A DNA stretch of 64,000 bases from Petaurus breviceps papuanus (GCA_028583685.1 JAMXIF010001210.1:11334170-11398169), one strand, 5' to 3'. Counted from the first letter of the stretch, positions 9,836-21,338 are shown. Notes: generated by a model not told the origin, from the letters alone. Translations and numbers: made by a program.

Positions 9836-12800
9836 GTAAAAGGGGAGGGTGGTTAGAAGGGAGGGAATAGTAGTAAGGGGAAAGAGTAGGTAAAGAGGTG
9901 GGGCATAGGGAGGGAATACTGAGGGAAGAGGTGGTCAAAAGGAAAACTCTTAAGGAGGGGAAGGGAGAAGGAAGAAACAAAAACATAAACAGGGGAGGGA
10001 ATAGGATGGAGGGAAAGACACAGATAGTAATTATACCTGTGAATGTGAATGGGATGAACTCTTCCATAAAATAGAGGTGGATAGCAGAATGGATTAAAAA
10101 CAACAATCCTAAATATTCTGTCTACAAGAAACACATTTGAAACAAGCAGATACGCACAGGGTAAAGGTAAAAGGCTGGAGCAGAATTTATTATGCTTCAG
10201 CTGAAGTTAAAAAAAAAAAGAAGGGGTAGCAATCCTTATCTCTGATAAAGCAAAAGCAAAAATAGATCTAATTAAAAGAGATAGGGAAGGAAACTATATC
10301 CTGCTAAAAGACACCATCAAGAATGTAGCAATATCATTACTTAACATAAATGCACCAAGTGGTATAGCATCCAAACTCCTAGACGAGAAGTCAAGGGAAT
10401 TAGAGGAAGAAATGGATAGCAAAGCTGTACTAGTGGGGGACCTCAATCTCCCCCTCTCTGAACTTGATAAATCTAACCTCAAAATAAACAAGAAAGAAGT
10501 TAAGGAGGTGAATAGAATTTCAGAGGGGCTAGACATGATAGATTTCTGGATAAAACTGGGGATAAAAAGGAATATACCTTCTCAGTAGTACATGGCACAT
10601 ACACAAAAATTGAGCATGTACTAGGGCATAAAAACCTCACAATTCAGTGCAGAAAGGCAGAGCTATTAAATGCTTCATTCTCAGATCATGATGTAATAAA
10701 AATCATATGCAAAAAAGGGCCATGGAAAGATAGACTAAAAACTAATTGGAAACTAAATAATTTAATCCTAAAAAATGAGTGGGTCAAACAAGAAATTATA
10801 GAAACAATCAGTGTCTTCATTCAAGAGAATTACAATAATGAGACAACATACCAAAACTTGTGAGATGCAGCAAAGGCAATTCTTAGGGGAAGTTTTATAT
10901 CCCTGAATGCATACATGAATAAATTAGAGAAAATGGAGGTCAATGATTGGGTATGCAATTGAAAAAGCTAGAAAAAGAACATATTGAGAATTCCCAATTA
11001 AATACTAAATTAGAAATAATGAAAACCAAAGGAGAGACTAATAAAATTGAAATTAAAAGAACTATTAAATTAATAAATAAAAATAAGAGCTGGTCTTATT
11101 AAAAAAATAAAATTTGTAGACCTTTAGTGAATATGGTAAAAAAGAAGAAAACCAAATTACAAGTATCATGAATGATAAGTGTCAATCTACCTCCAATGAA
11201 GACAAAATTAAAACAAAAATTAGGAATTATTTTGCCCAATTGTATGGACATGAATTTGACAATCTTAGTGAAATGGATGAATATACAAAAATATAAGTTG
11301 CCCAGATTAACTGAAGAGGAAGTAAATTACTTAAATAATACCATCCCAGAAAAAGAAATCAAACAAACCAACAGCAAACTCCCTAGGAAAAAATCTCCAG
11401 GGCCAGATGGATTTGCTGGCAAATTCTATCAAACATTTAAAAAACAATTAATTCCAATACTTTACAAACTACTTGGGAAAATTGGTGAAGAAGGAGTCCA
11501 ACCAAATTGTTTCTATAACACAAATGTGGTACTGATTCCTAAATCAGGAAGAGACAAAATGGAGAAAGTTATAGACCAATTTCCCTCATGAATATACATG
11601 CAAAAATTTTAAATAAAATATTAGCAAAAAGACTACAGCAACTTATCACAAGAATAACTCACTTTGATCAGGTAGGATTTGTTCCAGGAATGTAAGGATA
11701 GTTCTATATTAGAAAAATCCTCAGTATAATTGATCAAATCAACAATAAAACTAGCAGAAACCATATGATTATGTCAATAGATGCAGAAAAGGCTTTTAAC
11801 AAAATACAACACCCATTCCTATTAAAAACACTAGAAAGTATAGGAATAAATGGAGTTTTATTTAAAATAATAGGTAGCATCTACTTAAAGCCATTAGCAA
11901 GTATTATATGTAATGGGGATAAACTAGAAGCATTTCCAATAAGATCAGGGGTGAAATAAGGATTCCACTATCACCTCTCTTATTCAATCTGGTACTAGAA
12001 ATGTTAGCAGTAGCAATTAGAGAAGAAAAAGAAATTGAAGGAATCAAATTAGGCAAATAAGAGACTAAGCTATAACTCTTTGCAGATGATACAATATAAT
12101 ACTCAGAGAATCCTAGAGAATCAAGTAAAAAAACTACTTGAGACAATAAATAAATTTGGCAAAGTTGTAGGATATAAAATAAACCCACATAAATCCTCAG
12201 CATTCATATATATTTCTAATGAAATCCAACAGCAAGATATAGAAAAAGAAATCCCCTTTAAATTTACTGTAGACATCCTAAAATATTTGAGAACCTACCT
12301 GCCAAAACAAACCCAGGACCTATATGAACACAACTACAGAACACTTTTCACACAAATAAAGTTAGATCTAACTAACTGGAAAAACATCAACTGCTCATGG
12401 CTGGGTTGAGCTAATATAATAGAAATGACAATTTTGCCTAAATTAAATTACATATTTAGTGCCATACCAATCAATCTACCAAAAATTACTTTAGAGAACT
12501 AGAAAAAAAGTAACAATTCATTTGGTAGAACAAAAGGTCTAGAATATCAAGGGAATTAATGAGAAGAAATGCTAGGGAAGGAAGAAATAAAGGGAAGAAA
12601 TGCCTAGGCATACCATATTTTAATCTGTATTATACAGCAGCAGTCATCAAAACTACTTGGTACTGGTTAAGGAATAGAGTAATGGATCAATGGAATAGAT
12701 TGGGTACATGAGACACAGCAGTCAATGACAATAGTAATCTACTGTTTGATAAACCCAAAGACCCCATTTTTTGGGATAAGAACTCACTATTTGACAAAAA

Positions 12801-13093
12801 CTGCTGGGAAAACAGGAATATAGTATGGCAGAAACTGAGCATAGACCATTATCAAACACCATATACCAAAATCTAAATGGGTGCACAATCTAGGTGTAAA
12901 GGCTGATACTGTAAGCAATCTGGGAAAGCAAGGAATAGTTTACCTTTCATATTTATGGAGAAGGGAAGACTTTATGATGAAATAAGAGTTAGAGAGCACT
13001 ATAAAATGCAAAATGGATAATTTTGATTACATTAAATTGAAAAGTTTCTATACAAACAAAGACAATGTAACCAAGATAAAGAATGAAGTGAGA

Positions 13094-13240
13094 GGGGCGG
13101 CCAGGTAGCACAGTGAGTAAGAGCACCAGCTCCAGTGTCAGAACAACCTGGAGATCTAATCCCGGGCTCAGACACTTATTACCCACCCAGAAACACCTGG
13201 CCGTGTAACCTTGAGCAAGTTACTTAACCCCAATTGCTTA
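13094..13240 (+). mobile_element. SINE subfamily A, left monomer of a dimer
   Basis: Starts GGGGCGGCCAGGTAGCACAG, has a box-B-like segment ('gagatctaatcccgggc') and ends 'accccaattgctta' directly abutting the next unit, without an A-tail. The middle reads 'acccacccagaaacacctgg', the type also seen at 25206 and at the window start. Confidence 0.9.
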
Positions 13241-13397
13241 GGGCTGGCCAGGTGGCTCAGCAAGTAAGAGCACCGGCTCCAGTGTCAGGATGACCTGGAT
13301 CAAATCTGGCTTCAGATACTCAGCACCACACCCAGAAATAACTGGCCGTGTAACCTTGAGCAAGTTACTTAACCCCAATTGCTTAAAAAAAAAAAAA
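13241..13397 (+). mobile_element. SINE subfamily A', right monomer of a dimer
   Basis: Starts GGGCTGGCCAGGTGGCTCAG and has the 'accacacccagaaataactgg' middle also seen at 14972. It ends in the A-tail. The two monomers of the dimer thus come from different subfamilies. Confidence 0.9.
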
Positions 13398-14599
13398 GAA
13401 TGAAGTGAGAAATTAGGAAAGAATTTTTACAACTAGTGTCTTTGATAAAGGCCTCATTTATAAAATATACAGAGAATGGAGTCAAATCTGTAAGAATTCA
13501 AGTCATTCCCCAATTGATAAATGGTCAAAGGATGTGAACAGGCAGTTTTCAGAGGAAGAAATTAAAGATATCTATAAGCATATGAAAAAATTCTCTGTCA
13601 CTATTAATTAGAGAAATTCAAATCCAAATAACTTTGAGGTACCACATCTCACTGGTCAGATTGGCTAAGATGACAACACAGGAAAATGACAAATGCTGGA
13701 GAGTATATGGAAAAATTGGAATATTAATGCATTGCTGGTGGAGTTGTGAACTGATTCAACCATTCTGGAGAGCAATCTGGAACCATGCCCAAAGGGCTAT
13801 AAATAATTGCATACCCTTTGACACAGTAATATCACTTCTAGGGTTGTATCCCAAAGGGATCATAGAAGTGGGAGGAAGATCAATATGTACAAACATATTC
13901 ATTGCAGCTCTTTTTGTGGTGGAAAAGAATTGGAAATTAAGGGGATACCCATAAATTGGGGAATGGCTAAACAAGTTGTGGTATATGAATGTAATGGAAT
14001 ACTATTGTGCTATAAGAAATGAGGAGCAGAGAGACTTCATATTTACTTGGAGAGACTTAGACAAACTGATGCTTTGTGAGAAGAGCAGCACCAGGAGAAA
14101 TTTGTACACAATTACAATCACAACATATGTGTGATGACCAACGTTGATAGACTGGACTCTTCTCAGCAATACAAGGTTATAATATAACTCCAAAAGACTC
14201 ATGATGACAGGAGATATCTACATTCAGAGAAAGAATTAGAAAGAACAGAGTTTGAATGCAGACTGAAGCAAACTACCTGCTCTTTTTCTTATTTGGTTTT
14301 GTTTCTTCTTTCCCATTGTTCATTCCATTGGTTATACTCTTTCTTTACAACTTGACTAATGTCTAATGTGAAAGTATTTGCAGATCCTTTACTTGATTAC
14401 ATGCCTTCATGGGGTATGGGTGGAGAGGAAAATTGAAACTCAAGGGATTATGGAACTGAATCTTTTAAACTAAAAGTAAACAAACAAATTAATAAAGACC
14501 AAAAAAATGTATTGTTCCTCACCAAATTCATAGAACTCCCTTTTTCCTATCCCCTTGTAAAGAACCTTTGCTTCAGTTACTTCTTTCATCTTCAGGGGG

Positions 14600-14822
14600 G
14601 AAATCATATTTACTTATCATTTTGAGGTTTTCAGAGAATTTTACATGTTAGTCATAATAATTCTGTGAAGGAGGAGCTTTTATTCCTATTTTACAGATGA
14701 CAAAGGCTCAAAGAGGTTAAGTGAATTAACCAGGGTCACATTGCTATTGAGTGTATGAGGTAGAATTAAAATTTAAGTCTTTAAGATTCAAGATTCACAT
14801 CCATACTACCACAATGGCTCCC
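14600..14822 (-). mobile_element. MIR (CORE-SINE), minus strand
   Basis: Antisense MIR order: 'attcctattttacagatgac', 'aaaggctcaaagaggttaag', 'accagggtcacattgctatt', then a degraded '...gtctttaagattcaag'. About 220 bp, diverged. Confidence 0.65.
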
Positions 14823-14971
14823 TGAAGTTATAAGCAAGGAAAGTCAAGAATTTGTTGATCCTGAGCTAATAACTCCCTTGATATATGTCAGTAGAGTGTT
14901 CCCCTGCTACTGTATGCCTAGTATATTACTAATAGTATCATATCAGCAATAAGAATAGAAATTGTTTCTTT

Positions 14972-15130
14972 GGGGTGGCCAGGTAGCACAGCGAGTAAGA
15001 GCACTGGCTCCAGTGTCGGGATGACCTGGGGATCAAATCTGAGCTCAGATACTTAGCACCACACCCAGAAATAACTGGCCATGTAACCTTGAGCAAGTTA
15101 CTTAACCCCGATTGCTTTAAAAAAAAAAAA
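14972..15130 (+). mobile_element. SINE subfamily A', complete, with TSD
   Basis: Begins GGGGTGGCCAGGTAGCAC, has 'accacacccagaaataactg' and ends in a 12-A tail. Flanks AGAAATTGTTTCTT (14957-14970) and AGAAATTGTTCCTT (15130-15143) match at 13 of 14 positions, a TSD expected for L1-driven insertion. Confidence 0.9.
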
Positions 15131-15144
15131 GAAATTGTTCCTTC

Positions 15145-16305
15145 AGTTGCTAATAATTTGCTAATAGAAAGATTCTAGCAGATGATTGTGTAATGCAGGG
15201 TGACTCTTACCTCTTCTCATTCCATCTTACCAATAAGATTAGGTGCTTGAGTCCATCTATCCAAAAAAAAATTGGATTGGGTCTCCTCATGTGCATGAAA
15301 AGCAACTAAGGAAACTATAATTGGATCAGGTTAGGTCATTGCCATCACAGCTGGAGAGAATGGGCTACCATCAATATGCAACATGACTGTCTTCCCAACT
15401 GTCCCACAAATCAAGCTCTGACAACTGTATGATTTGTACCAACCTCTAAAACTTCAGAGAAAACAACTTCCAGGTTCCTCGTGATACTGTCAAGAATCTT
15501 CTGCTTCTAACTATGAGTCCTTATTTCCTTTCCTTTAGGGTATATCTATGTCAGATTCATCCTTTGTGATTAGCCCTGGTACTGAAGTCCCTGGAAGTCT
15601 TCTATCTCCTTGTACAGTCTTCATGCTGGGTTCTGAGAATCTGCTCTTTAGAATCTGATTCTCAATTGCCAGGGGCAAACTTTCTTAAATCTGCTTCTTC
15701 TCTCAGATTATTGTGTCTTTATATTTTTATCTGTCTTATATGTGTTTCTCTCTATTCCTTAATCAATACAATCTCCCTTAGCTATCCAATAACAACCCTT
15801 TAAAGCTATAGGGCCAATGTGTTGGGGGAGAGGGGAAAGACCCTTTTCTTTTCCCTGTGCCTTCATTCTCTCTTTCTCTGACTTAAAGGTCTTGGAATTT
15901 TGATAGTCTCTGGTGATTAGTTTAATTTTTTATGTAGGCTTATGGGTCATAACTGATTCTCTCAGTCATTCATTCCATATTTCTTGTGTGGTATCAACTG
16001 CCTTCATCAAGAACTAAGGCCCTATAAAGTACTGTCAAAATGATTAAGGATTTCTTTACACACTTTCCCCAGTCAGTTGATATAGTTACAGAAGTCATAG
16101 AACATAATCACAAAGTTACACTTAAAGGAGGTGTAAGTTTTCTGACCTTTGGGTCTATAAAGAGAATTTGCTGGGAAAACCAAAAAGGAAGGCAGATAGA
16201 ATGTATTCAATGCAATTTCTAAAAAGTGGAGAGCCAGGAAAGGACCTAACCCAAAACAGACCAAGGACTGACACACATTTGACCTCACCTCACTTCTTTC
16301 TACGA
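15145..16305. other. No recognisable feature
   Basis: No frame or repeat family recognised. The composition is slightly less AT-rich than the surroundings around 15350-15660, but nothing supports an exon. Confidence 0.4.
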
Positions 16306-16306
16306 C

Positions 16307-16486
16307 AGGGGTTTTTAACCCGAGACCTGTGACCACGTATTAAAAATACTTTGATAAGTATATTTCAATATAATTGGTATCCTTTATAATTCTATAAAAT
16401 TTAGTTTATGTATTTAAAGACATTATTTTGAGGAGAGATCCATGGGCTTTTCCAGATTGCCAAACAGGGTTCATGGCAAGCATCCT
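16307..16486. mobile_element. Probable hAT-type non-autonomous DNA transposon fragment
   Basis: The left end 'caggggtttttaacccgaga' has the CAGGGGTTCTTAACC-like terminus of hAT non-autonomous elements. The right side ('agatccatgggctttt', 'agggttcatggcaagcatcc') is an eroded counterpart. No 8-bp TSD could be confirmed. Confidence 0.45.
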
Positions 16487-17755
16487 GGACTACTCTTTCT
16501 GACATGGTCTACCTATATGAGTCCACCTATGGGCCTTGTCTAAACAAATATACACCAACTACTTTCCCTCTGACTGTCCTATTATGGCTAACTACACATT
16601 CTACTATGTAGAAGTACTAATGCAAACTGCCTACACCTTGATCCTTTTGTTCCCTCCCCTCTATGAAAGTTGGAAGAATCCTGGAGAAACCTCTAGTCCA
16701 CAATCCCTGCTACAAATTTATCTGATAAATATGAGGTTTCTTTTCTCTTCACTGGAATTCCTAAATGACACTTGGTTATACAAATGATCAAACCTTCCCA
16801 AACTGATTATTTGTATTCTGGTTGCACACTCTCAGTGCTTTAAGAATACCAATCCTTGGTTTATATGTTGGTAAACATAGTGTAAATCAACAATGTGCTT
16901 ATCTGATGTCTACCCAGCATAAATTAATGGAAACACAACCTGACAGGTCTCGTTAACTCTCAGTTGCCCTTACCATCACTATTGATCCTTATGAACCATT
17001 CAGCCAGGAAGTGAATTTTGCATTTATTATTGGTGAGTTGTATAAAATAGCTAGGTCATCAAATGGCACTCTCTCTTTGTGAAAAATTAAGTGTGTTTTA
17101 ATTTAGTTTCATTGGATAATTGATAAAATCTTAATTCAGTGAATTCAAGTCAAAAGGGAATGACAGATAAGAAATCGCAGGAAATTCTCTCAGGGACATA
17201 TCCCTACATAAGGCTCATTCAGTAGATTTGGTTTAAAGACAAAGAAAAGAACCAAATAAGTACAATTTTAAATAGGAAATAGAGTCAGGGGGACAATTGA
17301 ATACGTGGGAAGCTTGAGGGACAAAGAATTCAAAATTGCACAGGACCAAAAAGTTTCTATTAAATATACATTACCATTTTGTTCAGACATTAGGGATTGT
17401 CAAGCCTTGTGACACGAGCTATTCTCACAAGGGAAAACGTGTCATTATTACCTCACTCTAGTTGCCCTTTCATGGGGATCATTTATCTCTCAGAGTCAAA
17501 CCCAGTATTTTCCATTAGGTCATTGCCTAGAGCTTATAGATATCTTCTTACACTTAACATTTAATATTTGACAGGATGTCTGCTGGCACTAATGAGTTAT
17601 AATTTACTTTTGACGCTTTTGCTGTCTGAATATGTAAAAACATTTATTTGAATCCAAAATATTTACAAATTCAATGTAAGTTAGCTTGAATGACTCATTG
17701 CAACTAAAATTTAATGTCTGCATAATCAGTTGGGATTCTGATGAAAATGAACATT
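16487..17755. other. No recognisable feature
   Basis: AT-rich, with short frames only (the longest is 83 codons at 16536, with no family resemblance). Confidence 0.4.
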
Positions 17756-18240
17756 CATGTTAATTCAATATGCATTTATTGTCATCTACATGCAAGGCAG
17801 TAAGCTATGCACTAGAGTTTTGAAAACAGAAGTGAAACAGGTCCTGTTTTCAAAACTTTTATATTCTATTGGTGGATTCAGTTCAAATCAGTACACTCTA
17901 AAATTCTATATTCAATGTACTCTGCTATAATCTGGAAAAACAAAGATAAAGAAAGACATAGTCTTGCCCTCAAGGACCTTTCACTCTTTTGGTGGGAATA
18001 AGAAAATGCAAAAATAACAATATGTTATAATGTCATCCAAGCATTAGAGATTCAAATTGTGTCCTACATTAAACTTGAGAAGAAAGTGATCACTAATAAA
18101 TGGGTGATGAAATCAGGGAAGGCTAATGTAGAGGAAGCTTCTTTCTTATGACCTGGACCTTGAAAAGAGGGGAGGAATTGAACAGGTAGAAATGGGATAA
18201 GAAGTTATTCCAGATACAGGCTCCAAAAACCTAAGTAGAC
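17756..18240 (+). repeat. Ancient interspersed repeat ('atttattgtcatctacatgcaaggc' type)
   Basis: 'atgcatttattgtcatctac' with 'gcaaggcagtaagctatgca', then 'tagtcttgccctcaaggacc' and 'ttattccagatacaggctcc' occur in the order of a long, old mammalian repeat also found at 26903, 45655 and 46350. The class is not settled by eye. Confidence 0.55.
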
Positions 18241-18424
18241 ATCACTAGATTCAAACAATAAAAAGGAGATTTAGGTCATTGATCAAACTATTATATTCAC
18301 TAACATTTTCAAAACCCTTTAGCTAAGATCTGGTTTGATTTAATCTCATGGATCCTCTTTAACATCAATTCATCTGAAAGACCCCAACATACTACCCATT
18401 ACTTAATGGTATTCCAATTTTGAT

Positions 18425-18660
18425 AGAGCCATGCACTTCATGGAGTCAGGAAGAGCAGAGTTCAAATCAGACCTCAGACATAAACAATTGAGTAACCTTG
18501 GGCAAGTCACTTCTCACCTCACTTTTCTTAACTACAAAATGGGGACAATAATAGCATCTACCTCTTAAGGTTGTTACAAAGATTCAATGAGATACTATTT
18601 GTAAAGGGTTTAACACAGTGCCTGGTAGATAGTAGGCACTTAATAAATATTCAATTCCTT
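18425..18660 (+). mobile_element. MIR (CORE-SINE), nearly complete
   Basis: Plus-strand MIR landmarks: 'gagttcaaatcagacctcag', 'aaccttgggcaagtcacttc', 'aactacaaaatggggacaat', 'aggttgttacaaagattcaa', and the L2-like end 'acagtgcctggtagatagta' plus 'ggcacttaataaatattc'. Confidence 0.75.
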
Positions 18661-18698
18661 CCTTCATATGTGTTGTCAGATTCTTCTTTGTCATTTTT

Positions 18699-18875
18699 CT
18701 TTTTTTGTTTGTTTGTTTACATTTTTTGGAGGTGGGAAGGCAGGACAATTGGGATTAAGTGACTTGCCCAATGTCACACAGCTAGTAAGTGTTAAATATC
18801 TGAGAATGTATTTCAACTCAGGTCTTCCTGACTCCAGGAATAGTGCTCTATTCACTGTGCCACCTAGCCACCCCC
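18699..18875 (-). mobile_element. Older tRNA-derived SINE (family B), minus strand, TSD
   Basis: Antisense of the family-B SINE (head GGGGGTGGCTAGGTGGCACA, box-B region 'aggtcttcctgactcc' in antisense, and 'gggattaagtgacttgccca'). Flanks TCTTTGTCATTTTT near 18686 and TCCTTGTCACTTTT (18877-18889) match at most positions. Confidence 0.85.
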
Positions 18876-18890
18876 TCCTTGTCACTTTTC

Positions 18891-19369
18891 CAAGAAGAAA
18901 CTTGTATTCAGCCTTATTTGTTTTATCAGGAAAACTATGTAGTCCCTTTCTCAGTACTTTGATTGTATAGCAGAATGCAATGAATAAGAAATTAGGCAAA
19001 AAATATACATATGCATAAAGCCAGGAACCAAACCATACATTTTAACATATAACATCATTATACTGCATATATTATACTAGTAAAAATGCAAATTAACATG
19101 AAAAAGAAAATAAAAAACTGAAATATCCTTAGAACACAGCAATTAACACATCAAAAAATGAACATTTGCAGTTTCAAGCAGTTTCAAGGAGTAGATAGTA
19201 TCATTGTTGTCAAACTTCAGTGAGTCATTTAATTCTCTACCTTCACTGTAACTTGTAAGCAATTATAGTTATTGATTGAATATATCTAGATCTCCTAAGG
19301 CCTGATGGCCTATTTGCCTTGACACTTTAATTAGATTATGCCCTAGCCTTTCTCAGAACTATAGTCCTG
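18891..19369. other. No recognisable feature
   Basis: AT-rich; nothing recognised. Confidence 0.4.
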
Positions 19370-19394
19370 TATCTCTAAACTAGAGGTTGAAAGA

Positions 19395-19777
19395 ATCCAC
19401 CAATCACCTCCTGAAAAAGATCCCCAAAAGAAAACTCCTAGGAATATTATAGCCAGGTTCTGGATTCCCAGATTAAGGAGAGAATATTACAAGCAGCCAG
19501 GAAGAAACAATTCGAATATTGTGGAAACACAATCAGGATAACACAATATCTGGCAGCTTCTACACTGAGGGATCAAAGGGCTTGGAATATGATATTCTGG
19601 AGGTCAAAGGAACTGGGATTAAAACCAAGAATCACCTATACAGCAAAGCTGAGTATCATGTTTCAGGGGAAAATATGGTCATTCAATGGAATAGAGGATT
19701 TTCGAGCATTCTTGTTGAAAAAACTGGAGTTGAATAGAAAATTTGACATTCAAATACAAGAAGCAAGGGAAGCATGA
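19395..19777 (+). pseudogene. L1 ORF1p C-terminal part (RNA-binding protein), broken
   Basis: The end of L1 ORF1. 'KTPRNIIARF'-like text at the start is the RRM entry. The frame at 19589-19777 reads 'ELGLKPRITYTAKLSIMFQG' and 'FRAFLLKKLELNRKFDIQIQ', ending at a natural stop (TGA, 19775-19777). This corresponds to the CTD of mammalian ORF1p (the '..PRILYPAKLSF..' segment in other L1s). ORF1p is the trimeric nucleic-acid chaperone of the L1 RNP. A frame change separates the RRM part from the CTD part, near 19580, and the coiled coil is missing. Confidence 0.75.
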
Positions 19778-19890
19778 GAAGGTAAACAGGGAAAAGAAAT
19801 CATAAGGAACTTATCAAAGTTGAAATATTAACATTCCTACATGGAAAAACAATAATTGTAACTTATGAAACTTTTCTCAGTAGTTGAAGG

Positions 19891-19891
<1 letters not shown>

Positions 19892-19930
<39 letters not shown>
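19892..19930. repeat. (TA)n microsatellite
   Basis: Uninterrupted TA dinucleotide run within the half-L1 linker; same relative place as the (TA)n at 54478 in another L1. Confidence 0.95.
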
Positions 19931-19933
<3 letters not shown>

Positions 19934-20573
19934 TATATACGAGGGTATATGGGCATATGAATACATATGTGAATGTGTGTATATATGTTTACAGGTATAC
20001 ATAGATAGAGGGCACAGAACCAATTTAACAGGAAGGGATAATACTTAAAAGGTGAAATTAAGAGGTGAGAGGGGAATATAATGAGAGGAGATGGGGAGAG
20101 ACAGAATGGGGTAAACTATCTCATATAGAAGAGGCAAGGGAAAATGGTTACAATGGAGTGAAAGAATAGGAAGGCAAAAGGGAATGGGTCAACCTTATTC
20201 TCACTGAATTTGGCTGAGGGAGGGAATTAAATACACACTAAATAGGGTATCTCACCCTGCAGGAGAGTAGGGAGGAAGGGGATGAGAGGGGGGATGATGG
20301 AAGGGAGAGCAGGCTGGGGGGGAGGGAAGTTGGGAGCACCCACTTTTGAAAAGGGACAGGATCAAAGTAGAGAACAGAACAAGTGGGAGGTGGGATAGGA
20401 GGGAGGGAAATATAATCAGTCTTTTACAATATATCTACTATGTTATTTTTTGCATTAGCCACACATGTCCAAACTATACTGAACTGCATATCTTCCCAGC
20501 AAGGGTGGGAGACAAGGGAGGAAGGGAATGAATCTGGAATTCAAAGTTTTAAAATAAAATACTCAAATACACA

Positions 20574-20576
20574 CAC

Positions 20577-20609
<33 letters not shown>
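20574..20609. repeat. (CA)/(TA) microsatellite
   Basis: ACACACAC-ATATGTGTGT followed by a TA run within the L1 3'UTR. Confidence 0.85.
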
Positions 20610-20689
20610 CTATTATTAATACTATTTTACATATAATTGGGAAATAAGATATACAGGCACTGGGGCATAGAGATCCACTGGAAAGATTT

Positions 20690-20830
20690 GAGGAGGGGAT
20701 ATCCTGTGGGACTACTTTTTGGGGCAGTGGGTAGGGGAAAAACGGGGAGAAAATTTGTAACTCAAAATCTGGCGGAAATGAATGATGTAAATCAGAAGTT
20801 AAAGCATTTGAAAAAAAAAGAAAAAAGGAA
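20690..20830 (+). mobile_element. Old L1 3'UTR tail fragment
   Basis: 'ggagaaaatttgtaactcaa', 'aatctggcggaaatgaatg', then an A-rich end. This is the terminal L1 3'UTR of another subfamily, lying just 3' of the half-L1. Confidence 0.5.
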
Positions 20831-20869
20831 ACATCCCTATTTGGGATTAAAATCGTTTTAATAAAAGCA

Positions 20870-21338
20870 ACAAGTCATTAAAAAAATCAGCTAATTTTAT
20901 TTTAGGAAATAAAGAAGAAAATTAAATTGTCACCTTCTAAAGTGAAAAGAAAAATTCAACAAATGATGAAGTTATTTTTATAAACTATTTGCCCAATTAT
21001 ATGCCAACGAAACTGGCATATAATTAAAATGGATGAATATTTACAAAGTTATAAAAATGGCTAAATTAACAGGAGAAAAAGAAGATCAACAAAACTCAGA
21101 AAAATTAATTGAACAAATTATACATATTAGGAAAGAAAAAAAACATGAAAGTACATGCACTTACAAGCAAATTCCCTCAGATATTCCAAAACCAAGTAAT
21201 TCCAATATTGTGAAAATCTTAAAAAAGTAGAAGCCTTACTAAATTTCTTCTCAAATAGAAAAATAATTTTCATATATAAACCATGGAAAGGGAAAGTAAT
21301 AACCCAACCTCCAAAAAACAGATGTATATCTCCAATAA
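20870..21338 (+). mobile_element. Old L1 ORF2, left part (split by a young L1)
   Basis: 'attcaacaaatgatgaagtt', 'aactatttgcccaattatat', then 'gatgaatatttacaaagtta' and 'taaaaatggctaaattaacag' give the 'YFAQLYAN..EMDEYLQKYK' region of ORF2. It resumes at 23738 after the inserted young L1. Heavily broken. Confidence 0.75.

Larger units (their letters stand above)
13078..13410 (+). repeat. 16-bp TSD pair around the SINE dimer
   Basis: AAAGAATGAAGTGAGA occurs at 13078-13093 and again, exactly, at 13395-13410. No TSD lies between the two SINE units, so both arrived in one event. The target is A-rich, as expected for L1 endonuclease. Confidence 0.95.
10006..14134 (+). pseudogene. L1 ORF2 (endonuclease-reverse transcriptase), broken
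   Basis: ORF2 of the host L1. The endonuclease start 'PVNVNGMNSSIK' lies at about 10035, and further endonuclease text continues to about 10700. The reverse transcriptase follows, with '[19 protein letters not shown]'-like text near 11390, '[17 protein letters not shown]' (motif A) at about 11778, and the FADDT catalytic box at about 12077-12091. The C-terminal cysteine region ('CWRVYGKIGILMHCWWSC') is at about 13695-13750 and the stop TGA is at 14132-14134. Several stops and frameshifts lie along it (for example an in-frame TAA between 'F-P-G-M' and the next segment near 11693, and a shift just after 'RSGVK' near 11959). It also holds the SINE dimer. It encodes no working protein. Confidence 0.85.
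9057..14506 (+). mobile_element. Complete-ended L1 lacking ORF1, with 12-bp TSD
   Basis: The insertion is bounded by ATGTATTGTTCC at 9045-9056 and again at 14507-14518, so both termini are original. The parts are: 5' end 'aggaagtggagccaagatgg' (the same GCCAAGATGG start seen at about 30953 and 52592), a 5'UTR to about 9540, a purine-rich linker to about 10010, ORF2, and a 3'UTR ending in an A-rich tail. There is no ORF1: nothing in 9057-10010 resembles the ORF1 coiled coil or the PAKLS-type C-terminal domain seen at 19589. A SINE dimer of 304 bp (plus TSD) is inserted at 13094. Many frame breaks show it is old. Confidence 0.85.
19370..20645 (+). mobile_element. Half-L1 (HAL1-like): ORF1 end + linker + 3'UTR, no ORF2
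   Basis: The ORF1 C-terminal domain (19395-19777) is followed by a purine-rich linker (to about 20425, 'gggaggaaggggatgagagg'). The linker passes directly into the L1 3'UTR ('agccacacatgtccaaacta', 'tctggaattcaaagttttaa', 'ttacatataattgggaaata'). No endonuclease, RT or ORF2 C-terminal text lies between. The 5' end is truncated within ORF1. Two TA/CA microsatellites (19892-19930 and 20574-20609) have grown inside it. The structure equals HAL1, known in other mammals, but a later deletion in an ordinary L1 is also possible. Confidence 0.7.

Noticed and set aside
9807-10134. 99- and 93-codon minus-strand Phe/Ser/Pro-rich frames
   Set aside because: They are the antisense of the purine-rich L1 linker, in two phases at once.
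14972-15130. tRNA gene suggested by box-A/box-B-like motifs
   Set aside because: The motifs belong to the SINE head; no cloverleaf or mature tRNA end is seen, and the unit has an A-tail and TSD.
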